NCBI GenBank assembly: GCA_009663005.1
Contig: VIGQ01001607.1
Span: 1 to 25,484 of the forward strand
Reading direction: 5' to 3'
DNA length: 25,484 bases
Source: Actinidia chinensis
Lineage: Eukaryota > Streptophyta > Magnoliopsida > Ericales > Actinidiaceae
Positions 10,617-22,126 of the stretch are shown one piece after another. Under the pieces are notes generated by a model. That model was not told the DNA's origin, did no database searches, and saw only the letters and a program-made list of their open reading frames with translations. How positions within the stretch are numbered: position 1 is the first letter of the stretch; every line of letters begins with the position of its first letter. Both the position numbers and the translations under genes were made by a program.

Positions 10617-12819
10617 CCTTGTGTTTATTTGTTGTACGGTTTCTTTGTGCCTTCGACTGTAGGCACTCTTGTCTTTCTCTGGGCCCTTTACGCTCCCATT
10701 CATTTTTCCTCCTCTCTCTACATAGCTTACCTTTCTTTCTCATCTCATTAATCTAATATGCATTAGCTATAGCTGATAATTTGACTTCTCCACGTTCACT
10801 GTACGGACGGTCTAAATTTATAAGGGAAATTCAAAGAACTAATTTATTAAATTTATCAGTCAAGATTTTATCCTATTTTCTTTAAAAAAATCAAGTTACA
10901 CTCTATATATTCTTAAGATTATTCATCCATTGCAAATGATTAAAAGGTTGAGCAGAAGAAAGAATCTTTTTACTACTTAGTGACCAAAATTTATCAGAAG
11001 GTAGAAAGGGGAAAGGTGTGTGAGGAGTGGGTTAAAGGTTTAAAAGTATTTTTGAAGTTCTTCCGATCGGCGAGGACGTGACGACACAAAGAGATTCCAG
11101 GGCACCTCTAGGGGCCTTTGTTTGTTTCCTACACAGGCATTAGTTTTTGGTATGAATTGAGAAATAGACTCTAAAATTTTATATTCTTAGAACCTGTTTT
11201 TAACTGTGACTGCTTGGACGAGTTAAACGCGTCACTATGTGCTTGGTGTGGCCGTCCTCTGTGTTTATGCGAAGAGAGTACATCGAATCTAATTGATCCC
11301 TTTGTTTACAAAAGTAATCTTAATGAATGATTTTCAAACAACATGCCTCTCTTATGAGAAAATTTGTAACAAACTTTTTAGGTGTGATTGGAAAAATTTT
11401 TTCCTTGATTTCCCAAACGCTATAGTAACTTTTAAAAAACACAACGTGCTGACAAAAAGAACAAATTAAGTTCCTGGGATAGAGATAACGAATCTGAGAT
11501 GTGTCACTACGAGCCGCAGATCGAACGATATCTCTGTGTATACTATATATATGTCAACGTCTCTGTGACTTGAAGGTCTCCGAATTGTTTTCGTCCTTCA
11601 TCAACTGTCTGGTTTGTGTGTATCTCCTAATCGCCTCAATAAACTGTCCGTTGCAGTCAATTCTATCATCATTTCTCCACCCGCCACCTATTGGTCTAAC
11701 ATACCACAAATTCATTCAGTTCATCCGAGGGGGGGGGAATTCTCTCATTGGGGGTGCGATGAGCAGCAAATAAATAATATTGGAGGGGGACAAGAAGGTG
11801 GAAACGGGAAGTGGGGGAATTGTGTGGCACACCGCCAGAATCAAGAGGAATAGGATGGGGAAAGTGTTCGGAGCGTTCCGCCAGAGATCAATTTTTAGAG
11901 TAAAAAATATCTTCTTTCTAGTGTATTCAAATCAAATTATCCGCTTTCCATCGATAACAAAAAAACTCCTTAACATAGAATAAAAAACTAACTCGCGAAA
12001 TTGTTTGCTTAACTACGTGCACAAACAGTGTTAAACATAAGACGTCCTGTCATACTGAAACTCTAATTAAAATAAATTTTATTGATAATACTAAGTTGTT
12101 AAAATAAGACTCCTAAATACTGAAAACTCCTAAATTACTAAATTCTAGATAACTTAAAATAAAAATCCCTGCGGGATTACGTAAAATAAACATACAGAGG
12201 AGGGTTAATTAATAAATAAATACATTTTAATCTCCTCATCGGGCGCATTATTAGAATTTGTGTTTCCATGATCGATAGTTTTAGAAGCTGTCACTAATTG
12301 GACTACTTGATTATCATTATACACAAGGGCTAGCTTTTGTCGACCGGTGACAACCTAAAAATAACCAGGGGGGTAGGTGCTAACATAAGAGCCGTAAAGA
12401 AGGTATATATGTCTTCTTCTTGTTCTTCTTACGTAATATCCAAAGACATCCTTAGGATTGCTATAAACCTTCCACAAATTTTCACATTTTTGGAACAATT
12501 GGCTACGGCACGTTCAATGTAAAAGGGTGGTGGTTTTTTATGTCACTTTGTAACTCAAACTGACAAACTAAAGTGGTTATAGGCTTGGGAAAAGGGCGCA
12601 AGTCAAAATTGTTGGGCATTGTGAAATCATCCATTTACATTGATTGACATTTAATTTGCAAATATTAAAATCCTCTTTTGAATTTTTGACTAGGTACATT
12701 CAGTTTGTATTAGAATTTAGAAAATCCTAAGTATAGCCGGTCATCCATGTTAAATCAGCGACCAATAGTGAATACGTATACTAAAAAGTATAATGTGGGA
12801 AAGGCTCCCAGGAACAACA

Positions 12820-12840
12820 GGGGGGGGGGGGGTGGGGGGG
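12820..12840 (+). repeat. G13-T-G7 tract
   Basis: Thirteen G, one T and seven G in a row lie in an AT-rich context, about 40 bp left of the inverted-repeat element. This is another of the window's long G/C homopolymers, and its length is uncertain for the same technical reasons. Confidence 0.9.
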
Positions 12841-12880
12841 CAAGTGTGCCTGCGGTCTATAAAAGTCGCGGGGACAAATT

Positions 12881-13407
12881 GTTCTAAAAGTCGCTAGCCA
12901 GTAAGTTGGGGCAGCCAAGGGGGGCTTAGCGCATAGGGGCGTTTTTTTTTATTTAGGAGAATTAATATTGTACTAAAACAATCATAAATGACCAACTATG
13001 CAAATACCAAATAAAAGAAATGGACCTCTGTCAAGATAGGAGAGTTCAAATGTTCAATATTGAATATACTAGAGGTGAATTAATAGAAGTTGACAATTTA
13101 AGTGCGCTAAAATACATAGAAATTAGAACTTGTTATTTGTGAAATGTCATCCTAGGGTTGGTTAAGTTTCACTTTGGAATTTTTGTAAACTTGTTATTTG
13201 CTAATGTCATCCAATTCCGTTAAGTTAATATAAGGTAATTTTTTTGAAGGTATAACTTTAAACCTCAAGGTAGATGCCGCCTATTCCGCTAGCGCCGCTG
13301 GTAATTGAATTGCGGGCACGGTAATGACAGCCGTTACAGGCTAATCGAGGCTGGAGACTGCCCACTAGCGCCTAGTTTCGGCCTAAGCCGGCCGGCTTGT
13401 TTAGAAC
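12881..13407. mobile_element. candidate 527-bp non-autonomous TIR element
   Basis: The left end is GTTCTAAAAGTCGCTAGCCA, and the right end, on the opposite strand, is GTTCTAAACAAGCCGGCCGG. Further in, the left arm has GTCGCTAGCC and GGGGCAGCC, and the right arm has GGCGCTAGTGGGCAGTC. These GCGCTAG-rich subterminal arms flank an AT-rich core. Ends of the form TTCTAAAA followed by CGCCTAG/CGCTAGGCG blocks are a recurrent dispersed repeat type in plant genomes (recalled pattern). No ORF with transposase features is present and no target-site duplication is obvious, so the exact limits are uncertain. Confidence 0.4.
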
Positions 13408-15430
13408 CTGCTATAAAATCAACTAACAAAATGGGGAAAAGGGCAATGTCCGTTAATCCAAAAATGTACAAAATCGATAAATATTGCTTTTAGCCTATTC
13501 TGATGGCCGTCTGTACATCGCATGTTGTCTATTTCTTTCTTCCTACCATGAGACTTGGGCATCAAGAAAAGAGGTGGCAACTTCCAAGCATACTTGACCC
13601 TAGTGACCGGTAATGCAACGCCTTGTTGAACTTCCGCAAATGACGAATAGACTTCTGCAACAAGAACCGCACACCTTGTCTCAATTCAGAGTTGAAACTT
13701 GAATCCTCCCATAGATCTTCTTCAATCTAAAGCGATGACGCTGCAATGTGTAAGGGTAAACTGTTTGCATGTGGGGAGACTCCAAAAAGGTGCTCTTCCA
13801 TCTTGTCGGCCTCTTCTCAAAGCGTGTCACAGCTCCTCCCATACCTTCACCTGATTGTGATATCCCCACATATATAAGTTTTCAAAATATAAGGCCCACA
13901 TATACATTACAAACTAGAGGAAGGAATTTTCTGCGTTGGCATACACACGCACCTATTTATAAATAAAGAAACTTTTTTTATATTGAAGCAATGAAATTGA
14001 GGGAGAGAAATATTCGGTGAGATTGATCAATGCCTTCTTGTGTAAAATCTTGTAAAGTAAATTAAGTGGGATTGTGTGTTTGTGTGTGTTTTGAGAGAAA
14101 GGGACAGAGAGAGAGAGATGACGTTTATAAAAATGTAATGAAGGGAAAGGGGATTGAAAAAACATAGGGGGCACAATTATAAGTGGGGAATCGTGACAGG
14201 AAGAAGGAGGTGGGGGTTGCAGTGGCAGACGGGAACAGTGAATGGGTGGTAATGTAAGCTGAACTGATGGGTGTGTAGATCAACTGCAGTTTTTTATAAA
14301 TTAATGTTTTGGAATTGCTTTGGCTCCATAAAATTCAGCATCCATCTTTGTTAAAGGGAAAAAAGATCATAAATTTACATGCAAGAGACAGTAAATTTAC
14401 ACATTTTCCAATTAACGGCTGTTCGTGACAACTCTGAAATGCGAGGTCAATGGTGATCTCATAAACTGCAAAGGAGGTTCCTGTATTGTGAGAATACTTC
14501 AGGGTTGTCAGGGAATTAACCCAAATAAAAATGGTTCTTTTATGATGAGTTCTATATTCTTTATTCCTCAGTTTTTAGTAAATAGTTAAGTAGTCCTGTT
14601 TTCTTTCAATTTTCTTGTTTGCTTGCCCTCTCGTGTTTTCATGCACAAAAACACAATAATACGAAAAGAAAATAAGCGCGAGCTGTAGGTGGTAGCAAAG
14701 AAAGATCATAATTTGTTTGCTATAGCATGTCCTGGTGTGAATGGAGTAAGGGGGTTTTTTTCCTAGCTAATGGTGAATGTGTCACATTTAGTTCCCTGAG
14801 TAATGAGTTAGGAATTGTTCATGCCCTGTAGCAATGAAAAGTTGTGCTTGTCTTCCGTTGTGCCTGGCTTTAAGATTCTATTTAAGTTTTAAAATATGTA
14901 GACCTCCTGCATTTCCTGTCTTGTGTGTCTTCACAATCTTATTGTTTTAGTGTTAGGAAACACTGTTAACTTTTATTCTTGTGAAAGTAGGTGATGGTCT
15001 ATGGGTGATCTGTCCAATATTCTTTTGTGCATAGGCTTAGTTTGTGACATGTCCCCAGCAAGAATGGCTTTAACTTTCCAGAAGACATTATACTTATTCT
15101 GAAAGATCTTTTATTTGTTCTAGCTCCAGGATAATAGAACGTTTGGGCTAGATGTACTACGTCTTGAAATCAGTTTGACAGCTTAGATCAAGAGGGTTCA
15201 CTAGAGAAAAGACTTGCACAAATGCAGCCCAGAGGTCATTGATCCTTCCCTTCCTTTCGATTTCTATTTTATCAAAAGGTTTGGCCTAAGCATATCCAAG
15301 CATTCTTCTTACCACTAGATCCTAGCCCTGGATCCGCCTGTGGAAAGGAAAAAACATTTCACTTATTGTTTTCATTAAGGGAGTGATTAGAAGAACATAA
15401 TTGTTTGCTGCCATTAGGTCCTATCGTAAA
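13408..15430. other. no gene recognised
   Basis: The stretch is AT-rich, with a GA/GT-rich microsatellite patch at about 14070-14120 (GTGTGTTTGTGTGTG followed by AGAGAGAGAGAG). ORFs on both strands are short and without domains. Confidence 0.5.
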
Positions 15431-17530
15431 CTAATTAGACATTGGCATCCCGTTGTAACTATTCAAATCCGGTGGTACTCTGCCCTCTGCATGATCATTA
15501 GTGGCTTGAGTGACCGCTGTATTAAGTACGACTGACGATCTGCCGCCCAATTGTGGCCCCCTTTTGTTCTTCCATGAACAGTAATGGCCTATTTGATTTA
15601 AGCATGCTCTTGCTTCCACAACAGTTGCATACTTGCTCGCGACAAATGGTTGAGATGCCCCTTTGCGCAAAAAGGTATGGGCTTGAGTATCATTCTAGCT
15701 GGCAGCTGCTGTGAAGATACTGCATTTAGTGCTTGGCCTCTTTTGTTATTGTCTGACCCACTTTCGTGGGTGTGGCATTGAGCGTAAGACAATTTACCCT
15801 TAATTGGAGTTACCAAATTCGGTCGTATAGGTGAGATGGGATGTGATTATTGCGAATGTGCTGTTCCGAGGGTGTGCTATCATGCCAACAAACGCTGGTG
15901 CCGAAATGGGTATGTGGGTCGAATGCCTCGACGTCAAAAATTGCTGAATCTTGCACACGAGACTGGAGATTTGTTGCTAAACAAGGTTTGTCAGAGTTTC
16001 AGGGATGGCGGTGAACTTAAGTCTAGTTTTGCTTAAGTCTTACAACCTATTATAGACCACTGATGGCCTGATGTGATTGAAGATAAGTACCCTCTGTAAA
16101 GGAGATTCTGGTCCCACGGTCTTGTATCCTAGGTAAGTTGGCGTATTGGATCGAGGCCGAATCACTGTATCGATCAGACACCGTGTTTAAAAGCAGTGGG
16201 GTGGTTTAATTACTAGGTGGATAGACGCTCGAGGATTTTTTTAGAATAGTAGAATGAGGTGGGGCATGGAAGGAATGCCGGGCATGGGTACTTCCACATT
16301 GGTTTGTATTAGGAAATTCAACCCAGGCAACAAGTTCGGGCGCAGATCGTTTGTTATTAGGGATCTCGCCTTCTTGCAAAACTGGGGGGTTTAAACAGTC
16401 TAGCCGACAAGCATATCTATAAATCGACGTTGAAAATGTTCTTGCGCTAAGATGGCTGCCAATCGGACTTGGTTTCGCCATGCCCCCTGTTGGTTTTGAT
16501 GGGTGAATGACAACCATTTGTGCCAATCACCAAGTGACGTGTGACGTAGACATGGGGGGGTGGTAGTCAGTTTCTAAATTGCGGGTTGTCAGTGGGGCTC
16601 ATTTTGGTGTCATACTTAGTATTGGCCATGTCACATGCAAAGCCAGGCCATGTGGGATCAGTGGTTTTAGGTTTGACGGCAAAACCATTTGTTATTGAAG
16701 GAAGTTTTTACCTTAGTATCCCTACTCCAGAGAAGCTGATACTAAGAATTTACAAAGAAGAAGAGACTATATTCTCCTGTTGAAATAATAGGTGGGACCG
16801 CGTTTGGGGTGGGACCGGAGGGGGGAGGTGAGACTGTCTTGGGATCTAGGGAGTAACAACATAAACATGTATTTTGAGTAGAATCTTGTTGGTCACAAAG
16901 GATTTTGTGCACGGTGGGCAATGTTGTTTTCTGGTTGGTCACGTTGGGTAAAAGGGGCAAGAGAATTAAAATATGCGGATCCCCTAAGTAAGCTTTAGAG
17001 TGTACGAAAGTGAATATTTTGAATGGAGGTTGGACTTGAGAGAGGGGATTTGGACTTGGTAATAGAGACCGATCAACAAAAAGCTTATTCGTAAAATGTA
17101 TTTTATTATATTATTTCTCTACCCAAGTGACTGAATGTGTATTGACGGTTGGGTCTCTCTTCAGCAAGTTCCACCAAGTGTTGTATAATAAACGCCGATA
17201 TGTTACATTTGTGGGAAGTTTTCACGCAATTTGATATTTGATCATGTTGACCAAATATATAGGCCTATAATTCCGAATTTCGGTGGCCAGCGTGGAGTAA
17301 CGTGCACGGTATAAAATAAATAGGTTCCATACGTGTGTGGTCTTGTGGGGCATGGCAATGCAGGAGAGTGGGGGGTAAACACATACATAGTACGCACACG
17401 TAGTTTCCAAAAGGATTATGGGAGAGTGGTTAGCGAAGTTGGGGCCATTGGCGTAGCTAACGTGGTGCACCAAATTAGGTAAATGCCTTTAAATAATAAG
17501 AGTTTTGTAGACAAGGAGTGAATGATTGTT

Positions 17531-17677
17531 TGAAAAGGGGAAGAAAGAAAGAAAGGGAAAGGGGGAAGGTAGTTTGAGCATGGTCGAAGTTGCTGATGAC
17601 ACGAAAGCTTCTTATCCACAGGTGGATCTTATGGACTAAATTGAGAAAGAGAGAGGGGGAGGGGGGGAAAGGGAAAA
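17531..17677 (+). repeat. pair of homopurine tracts
   Basis: Two A/G-only runs (17531-17569 and 17642-17677) on the same strand flank about 70 bp of ordinary sequence. Both mix GAAA and GGGGGA blocks. Each reads through on the minus strand as low-complexity Ser/Pro/Phe-rich ORFs, which are artefacts. Confidence 0.7.
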
Positions 17678-18298
17678 TGCTAAAACCCAATGTTTATGAA
17701 TCCAAATTGCTTAGGTATTGATTGCAAGATAATCTCGGCATATGATGGTATAACCCATCCAAAACTAGACCAAATCTCACAAATGTGGTGAACGAGAATA
17801 CGTTTAATTATAAATAATAGAACATTCCTTATAATATAGGCGGATGTGTCTGCCAAAGGTGAATAGCCACAGTAATGTAGTGCAAAGCATCATCTTATTA
17901 AGAGAAAGTGGAAACTGTGACATGTTTATGGGTTTCAACTTGAGGCCCACAGACTTATGTGTGCATATGAAGGCACCCTGTATAGGTGTATATGTACACA
18001 TTTCTTACGCCCCATCCTCAGACCCATTAAGGTGGAGCCTAACAACTGTGGTGGGTTTATTTAAAGACAAAACAACCAACAAAAAAAAAAAATAGTAATT
18101 TTCATGAGATAGTTATTATATCAAGTGTCTTGATACATTATATAATGTGAGGATGGCACTGCGCGATAGTGATAGACTATTGAGTAAAAGTGGACATAAA
18201 TACCCGTGGGGTGCAACTCCTGCACACCTTAATAACTGCTGTGCGTAATGCTGCGTTGTGGTGGTAGTTCAACAATTCCCACAGAAACCTCAAAAACT

Positions 18299-18380
18299 CC
18301 GCACGCCCCGGGGCACCGAGCGCCGCCCGCCGGCGCGACCGCCGCGCCGGCCCGCGAACCGGGCGGCCCCGCGACGTAGC
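18299..18380. other. isolated GC-rich, CpG-rich island
   Basis: About 80 bp are almost entirely G and C with about 20 CpG dinucleotides, bounded sharply on both sides by AT-rich DNA. It includes GCCCCGGGGC and GGCCCGCGAACCGGGCGG. A 138-codon minus-strand frame (18177-18593) runs through it as an Arg/Ala/Pro-rich segment, which is what GC-rich DNA gives in any open frame. It resembles ribosomal-spacer composition (plant ITS1 often has a CCCGCGAAC motif), but I cannot show homology. Other options are a bacterial or vector fragment, or a recent insertion. Confidence 0.8.
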
Positions 18381-19615
18381 GCTGTGTTCTATATCACATG
18401 AAATTCGTAGACTTGTTTTGATAAACTGAAGTTTGTATTGACGCTTTAGGCATGGATTTGTTGCCCATAAGTATGGTTCGTGGTTCATTGTCATCAGTTG
18501 AGTTACGGAAATTATGGTGTTGCGTGGGCAGACTGCTCCTCTAATGACGCGTACTGGGGGCGCGGGGATGGTATGGGTCGCTATAGCATACATTAGACGA
18601 ATTCAATAGTGGGGTGTGATGCTTGACATAAAAGATAATTGAATCCGGGATGAGTGGATGTTATGAATATGATATGGAATGCGTTATAGAATTTTAGATG
18701 TAATTGAGTTAATGTGCGCTTAAAAGGGAAAATATTTGACTATGAGTGGAAATTAATAAATGAATAATAATTAGGTTTGTTTAGTTTCTGTGCATCTATT
18801 TAACGTGGTGTTAAGGAATTATTGTCCACTAATGCTTACAATAGTAGTTTGCATGCGCACAAAAACTAAAATTGCGATATGAGATGGGGATGATGTTGCT
18901 CACTGCAGGAAATGGGTTGGTTTAGTTGGGCATTTTTAGGAGGGCTTTTAAAACATTCCACGCATGCTCATTCCAAGACACCCATTAAATCCAAATAAAA
19001 AATTAACAGAATGAACATTGTTTTATTATTAGATTTGGTTGTTGGGCAGACATAACAATAGAATGGTTAAGCTTCCTGGACTCTTCATCCGTTCAAACTC
19101 TCTCTTGTTTCTCTCTCTCACAGTAAGATCAAAGCCATCTTTTTAGAGAGAAAATCTGTTTCTCTCCCCCCCTCTCCCTCTCGCTTTGCAGTACAACTCT
19201 TTCCTATTTTTGGTGTGATTGATTCGTTGAATCAACGCTCGTGGTTGTTGATTCCTGTTTCTCCGATTGAATAATAATGGTGGTTTGGAGAAGGGCAATC
19301 ACTCATTCTAAAACTAGCATTCCTTAAATTCAAAGATCGAAAGCTCTGCGTTCCACCTTGTTGAGCGGGTTCTATAGTCGTCCCGGACCCTGGAGGCCGA
19401 AGCATCTTGGAGTGATCTCAAGTTTTTTATAGGGTGGAGATGATTGGGGGTTTGGTCCATGTTTTCCTTGCCTTTTAACTTGGATTCATCAAAGGGTTGA
19501 AGGGAGATTTGCATCAAGTTTGTTCGCAAGGCCAACTTGAATCCACCTCTTCCTAGGGATCCTTGATGAGGGAACCCTAGAGAGCCGCTGACTCCAACTA
19601 CGTCGGTACGAAGAG

Positions 19616-19763
19616 TGTGGGGTGTACTAAGTAGCTTAGATGAATGTGTGTAGTATTAGTGATTGAATAGTTTATGAGTGTGTACCTAGATCTTCTTTCC
19701 TTATATATATAATTTGTGTATTAATTTATGTAGAATCCTACTCTCGCCTTTGTCCAATCTTCA
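19616..19763 (+). mobile_element. copia-type LTR (5' LTR of a truncated element)
   Basis: The sequence starts TGTGGGGTGTACTAAGTAG and ends CTTTGTCCAATCTTCA (TG…CA termini, 148 bp). It has an internal TATA block at about 19701-19712, then a primer-binding site with no gap. It aligns by eye with the minus-strand LTR at the right edge at both ends: TGTG-GGGTGTA…GTGTAGTA(T/C)TAGT near the start, and CTTTGTCCAATCTTCA against TTTCTTCCAATCTACA at the end. The 5' flank cannot be tested for a target-site duplication because no 3' LTR of this copy is seen. Confidence 0.72.
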
Positions 19764-19775
19764 TGGTATTAGAGC
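19764..19775 (+). other. retrotransposon primer-binding site (initiator Met tRNA type)
   Basis: TGGTATTAGAGC differs by one base from TGGTATCAGAGC, the standard plant Ty1/copia site complementary to the 3' end of initiator methionine tRNA. Its position immediately after the LTR CA end is exactly as expected and fixes the element's orientation as plus. Confidence 0.85.
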
Positions 19776-20200
19776 ACATTTTACAGCCACCATAATGTGC
19801 ATTGAAACCACCGTAATTAGCCACCACCAACGACCAACCTACCTACCACCTATGACCACCAATTGACTTTGTCCGAACCCCACAGACCAATTGGCATAAG
19901 AAAAAAAAAAAAGCAATCGAAACCGTAGCTGACCCAATCGGACCCACCAATTGCCCCAATTGCCCATCGCCAGTCCCAAATGCCTCAATCGCCAGCCCCC
20001 ATTGCATCTTCTCGAGCCAATTTATCCCACCTCCGATCGTCACCATAAGCGTCCATCATAGGTTTCGCAAGACCCAATTAACTGTCGCTTAGGTTCGCCA
20101 GACCCAATCGACCAGTCTTGCTTGTGTTCGACTATTGGGTTTCAGGTTATGTTATAAGCAGAAGACTCAGGTTATGTTAGAAGCATCAACGGAACAAATG
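19776..20200 (+). mobile_element. untranslated leader / gag start remnant of the 19616 copia element
   Basis: Downstream of the primer-binding site the DNA becomes C-rich, with repeated ACCACC and GACCCAAT words (19931, 20072, 20101) and an A12 run near 19901. No open gag frame, zinc knuckle or protease is visible. At 20143-20185 a 25-bp unit beginning CAGGTTATGTTA is nearly duplicated. The element is therefore truncated or internally deleted; where it stops is not visible. Confidence 0.5.
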
Positions 20201-21751
20201 AAAAACGTTTTGTGTGAGAACATTTGTTAATTCATTATTTGACAATTTCTTCTTCTCTATAATTTTAAAATTTAATTTTGGACCTTACTTGTTCCACAAC
20301 CACAATGCACTCCAGCATAGAGTTGGTAGAATTAGGATCGTAGTGGCCATATCTTGGGGAGTCCCATGGTTATTATTCCCACAAGGACTTAGTGCAGCAA
20401 CGAGTAGAGTAGATCGTGAATATCAATAGAGACATAGAAGATGAAGTGTAGATGTGATCAATGTAGAATTGATGTGTGCGAATATGAGAACAAACAACCT
20501 CACAAATAAGTTTTTCTATAAGAGGACTTGCAATATGGAATCAACAACTCATAAACCAACCCTAGAATTTAGCTTAAAACATTAAAGAACACTTTCTAAT
20601 TAGGAATCAAAACCTTGATTGATGCACCAACATGTAGAGAAGTACTTCATCCCATCAACAATCTTGATCCGGAATTGAATTGACTCAAAATCGAAACCTA
20701 GATCAGACTTTAGTAACATGAACTAGAGAGAGAGTATATAGACTAACTATAAATGACTAACTTCCTCAAAGTCAACTATCTCCACCTATTTTATATGACA
20801 AAGAACCGACCTAAGTGAATTACAAAAGAACTCCTCGTCATTAGCAAAGAGTAACTCTGGCAAAAGTCTCCCGTGAAATAGTACCGGTAGTGGAAAAAAT
20901 CCCTATGGTACAACTCAGTACACGTGGCACATGTTGTCGAGTATTGGTACAAACTCCCACTGCTTGGCCTCTATAGGTCCTGGGAACATGAACACTACTG
21001 TAGAAGCTAGAGCCGGTGCCGGCTATCGGTATGCATTTTTTCTGTAGGTTAGGTTCCTGATTCTGGTCTCTTCTCTCTTTCTTCTACTATGGACTTCTTT
21101 GGCTATCTCCTTTGATCAAGCAAGTTTAAACTCCCTCTTGTAGTGCCTGCAAGCCTTGTTTGTGCTCCAATTACCTACACACATGAAACAAACCCTTTCG
21201 TGCAATTCAGAGAATCATAAATATAAACACTCCAAACTACAAATAGTGGTAAATTAACTATGAAAACTATGCAACTTGGTGATTCAAATCATCTCTGCTG
21301 AAGATAAAGAGAAATGGTGGAGGGTAAGATGAACATTTTGGTTGGGTCTATAGCTCAACAGCAAAGAATCACTTGAACGCTCTGGTAACATCAATTAATC
21401 TTTTTTTTCATTCTTTTATATTAAAATGTAGCTTGATTCAATTATGTTTGAGAAATTCCTGAAACTATTCTGATCTTGTATATATTACATACCCATTTTT
21501 GAATTGTTTTACTTTTTAGAGAGCCATTGGATTGTTCAAAACTTTCTAAGTTATTTTGGATGTACAGATATCTATAGTGGTTATTCCCCCCCCCACCCCC
21601 CCCCCCTTGAGAAAATAAACTAAAAGTTTTTTTTTTTTTCCACATTATCTACCTATCAATCTTAATAAATTGTTTTTTACACTATTGAGAGGGTTTTAGT
21701 GATGAATACGTAAGCTAAGATAGTCTGTAAAATTGTATGCTTCTATTGCAG
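20201..21751. other. no gene recognised
   Basis: Sequence at about 20440-20830 looks like non-coding retroelement DNA (a TATA-like block and an AGAGAGAG run), possibly an LTR read on the minus strand. No TG…CA ends or primer site could be fixed. GCTCTGGTAACA at 21380-21391 loosely resembles a reverse-complement primer site but is too diverged to count. A C9-A-C11 run lies at 21586-21606. Confidence 0.4.
21586..21606. repeat. C9-A-C11 tract
   Basis: A C-rich homopolymer broken by one A, followed about 20 bp later by a T run. With the other C/G runs in the window it forms a recurring low-complexity type. Its length may be unreliable. Confidence 0.9.
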
Positions 21752-21834
21752 GCACAAGGACGCATAATTGAGAGACGATTGCGTCGTTGGAGGACCTTTA
21801 TTGAGCATAACATTGTAACCATGGTGCTTGATAA
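21752..21834 (+). CDS. exon-like block of an unidentified host gene
   Basis: The block follows a ttctattgcag acceptor. Only one frame is open: AQGRIIERRLRRWRTFIEHN, then IVTMVLDK. Unspliced it runs to TGA at 21887-21889. A donor at ATAA/gttgag (exon end 21834) leaves two bases and fits the next acceptor at 21964. The Arg-rich RRLRRWR start followed by a hydrophobic helix-like stretch suggests a folded domain. I do not recognise the family. The donor is weaker than consensus, so the end is provisional. Confidence 0.45.
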
Positions 21835-21963
21835 GTTGAGGGCTGAATTTTCCAAAGTTTTTGTTTTTGTTACATTGTGCTTGAATTGAAGCATGATTTT
21901 GGTTCTCACTTCACATCGTAGTGGTTTTTTCATTCGAATTCTTTCTTTTTTTTTTGGTTTCAG

Positions 21964-22042
21964 TCCTTTTTCTGGACAAAGGCGTCCAATGCTTCAGCGT
22001 GGTGCAACTCTTGTGCTGAGTGACTTGCTTTTACTAGGAAGA
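21964..22042 (+). CDS. exon-like block following the 21752 block
   Basis: The block follows a ttttttttggtttcag acceptor with a very strong pyrimidine tract. The first base completes the codon left by the previous block; the frame then reads PFSGQRRPMLQRGATLVLSD and LLLLGR. The frame stays open to TGA at 22124-22126, so the 3' end is uncertain: AGA/gttatc at 22042 is one candidate, and others lie at 22057-22078. A 22042 end leaves phase 0, which does not join directly to the 24358 block (it needs two leftover bases), so either a later donor or an extra exon is needed. Confidence 0.45.
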
Positions 22043-22126
22043 GTTATCACCGAAGATGTCCCGCAGTCTTTTATATTAGTTAGACTCATAAGCAAATTGT
22101 CTTGCATTTTAACTGTAGTTATCTGA

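Larger units (their letters stand above)
9722..12880. other. no gene recognised; G-rich tracts inside
   Basis: The stretch is AT-rich, except for the purine tract at 10474-10616 and a G-rich run at 12820-12840. Short ORFs on the minus strand across 10408-10743 are low-complexity Pro/Phe-rich translations of the G tract and are not genes. A GGGGCCTTTGTTTGTTT sequence near 11111 resembles a MITE end but has no convincing partner. Confidence 0.5.
15431..19615. other. no confident gene; GC island and purine tracts inside
   Basis: The ORF density is slightly higher than elsewhere, and the stretch may be old transposon sequence. Two purine-rich tracts lie at 17531-17569 and 17642-17677. The GC-rich island is listed separately. 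A 73-codon minus-strand frame (19314-19535) reads like protein (…LQPFDESKLKGKENMDQTP…) but has no recognised domain and stops at a TTC-rich end. No splice-phased exon pair was found. Confidence 0.45.

Noticed and set aside
10408..10743. Minus-strand Pro/Phe-rich ORFs
   Set aside because: They are translations of the G-rich purine tract; low complexity explains them.
11111..11352. GGGGCCTTTGTTTGTTT as a MITE end with a loose partner near 11336-11347
   Set aside because: The inverted similarity is too short and gapped, and there is no target-site duplication.
15431..15816. Minus-strand open frames with a CxxxxGHxxxC-like stretch (ACLNQIGHYCSW) and a Gln-rich lead-in, suggesting a copia gag zinc-knuckle region
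   Set aside because: The first Cys-x-x-Cys is in another frame and no protease or integrase follows. The match depends on choosing frames freely, so it was not listed as a gene remnant.
18177..18593. Longest ORF of the window (138 codons, minus strand)
   Set aside because: Its length comes from the GC-rich island, which rarely contains stop codons. The flanking parts have no domain and there is no splice or start context.
19314..19535. Minus-strand 73-codon frame with a protein-like middle (KENMDQTP)
   Set aside because: I considered the N-terminus of a transcription factor, but no domain residues are present and it ends at a stop with no donor site. Not supportable.
20440..20900. Possible second LTR on the minus strand (TATA-like block, AGAGAGAG run)
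   Set aside because: No TG/CA termini, primer-binding site or matching partner LTR could be located.
21380..21391. GCTCTGGTAACA resembling a reverse-complement primer-binding site
   Set aside because: It has two or more mismatches to GCTCTGATACCA and no LTR end next to it.
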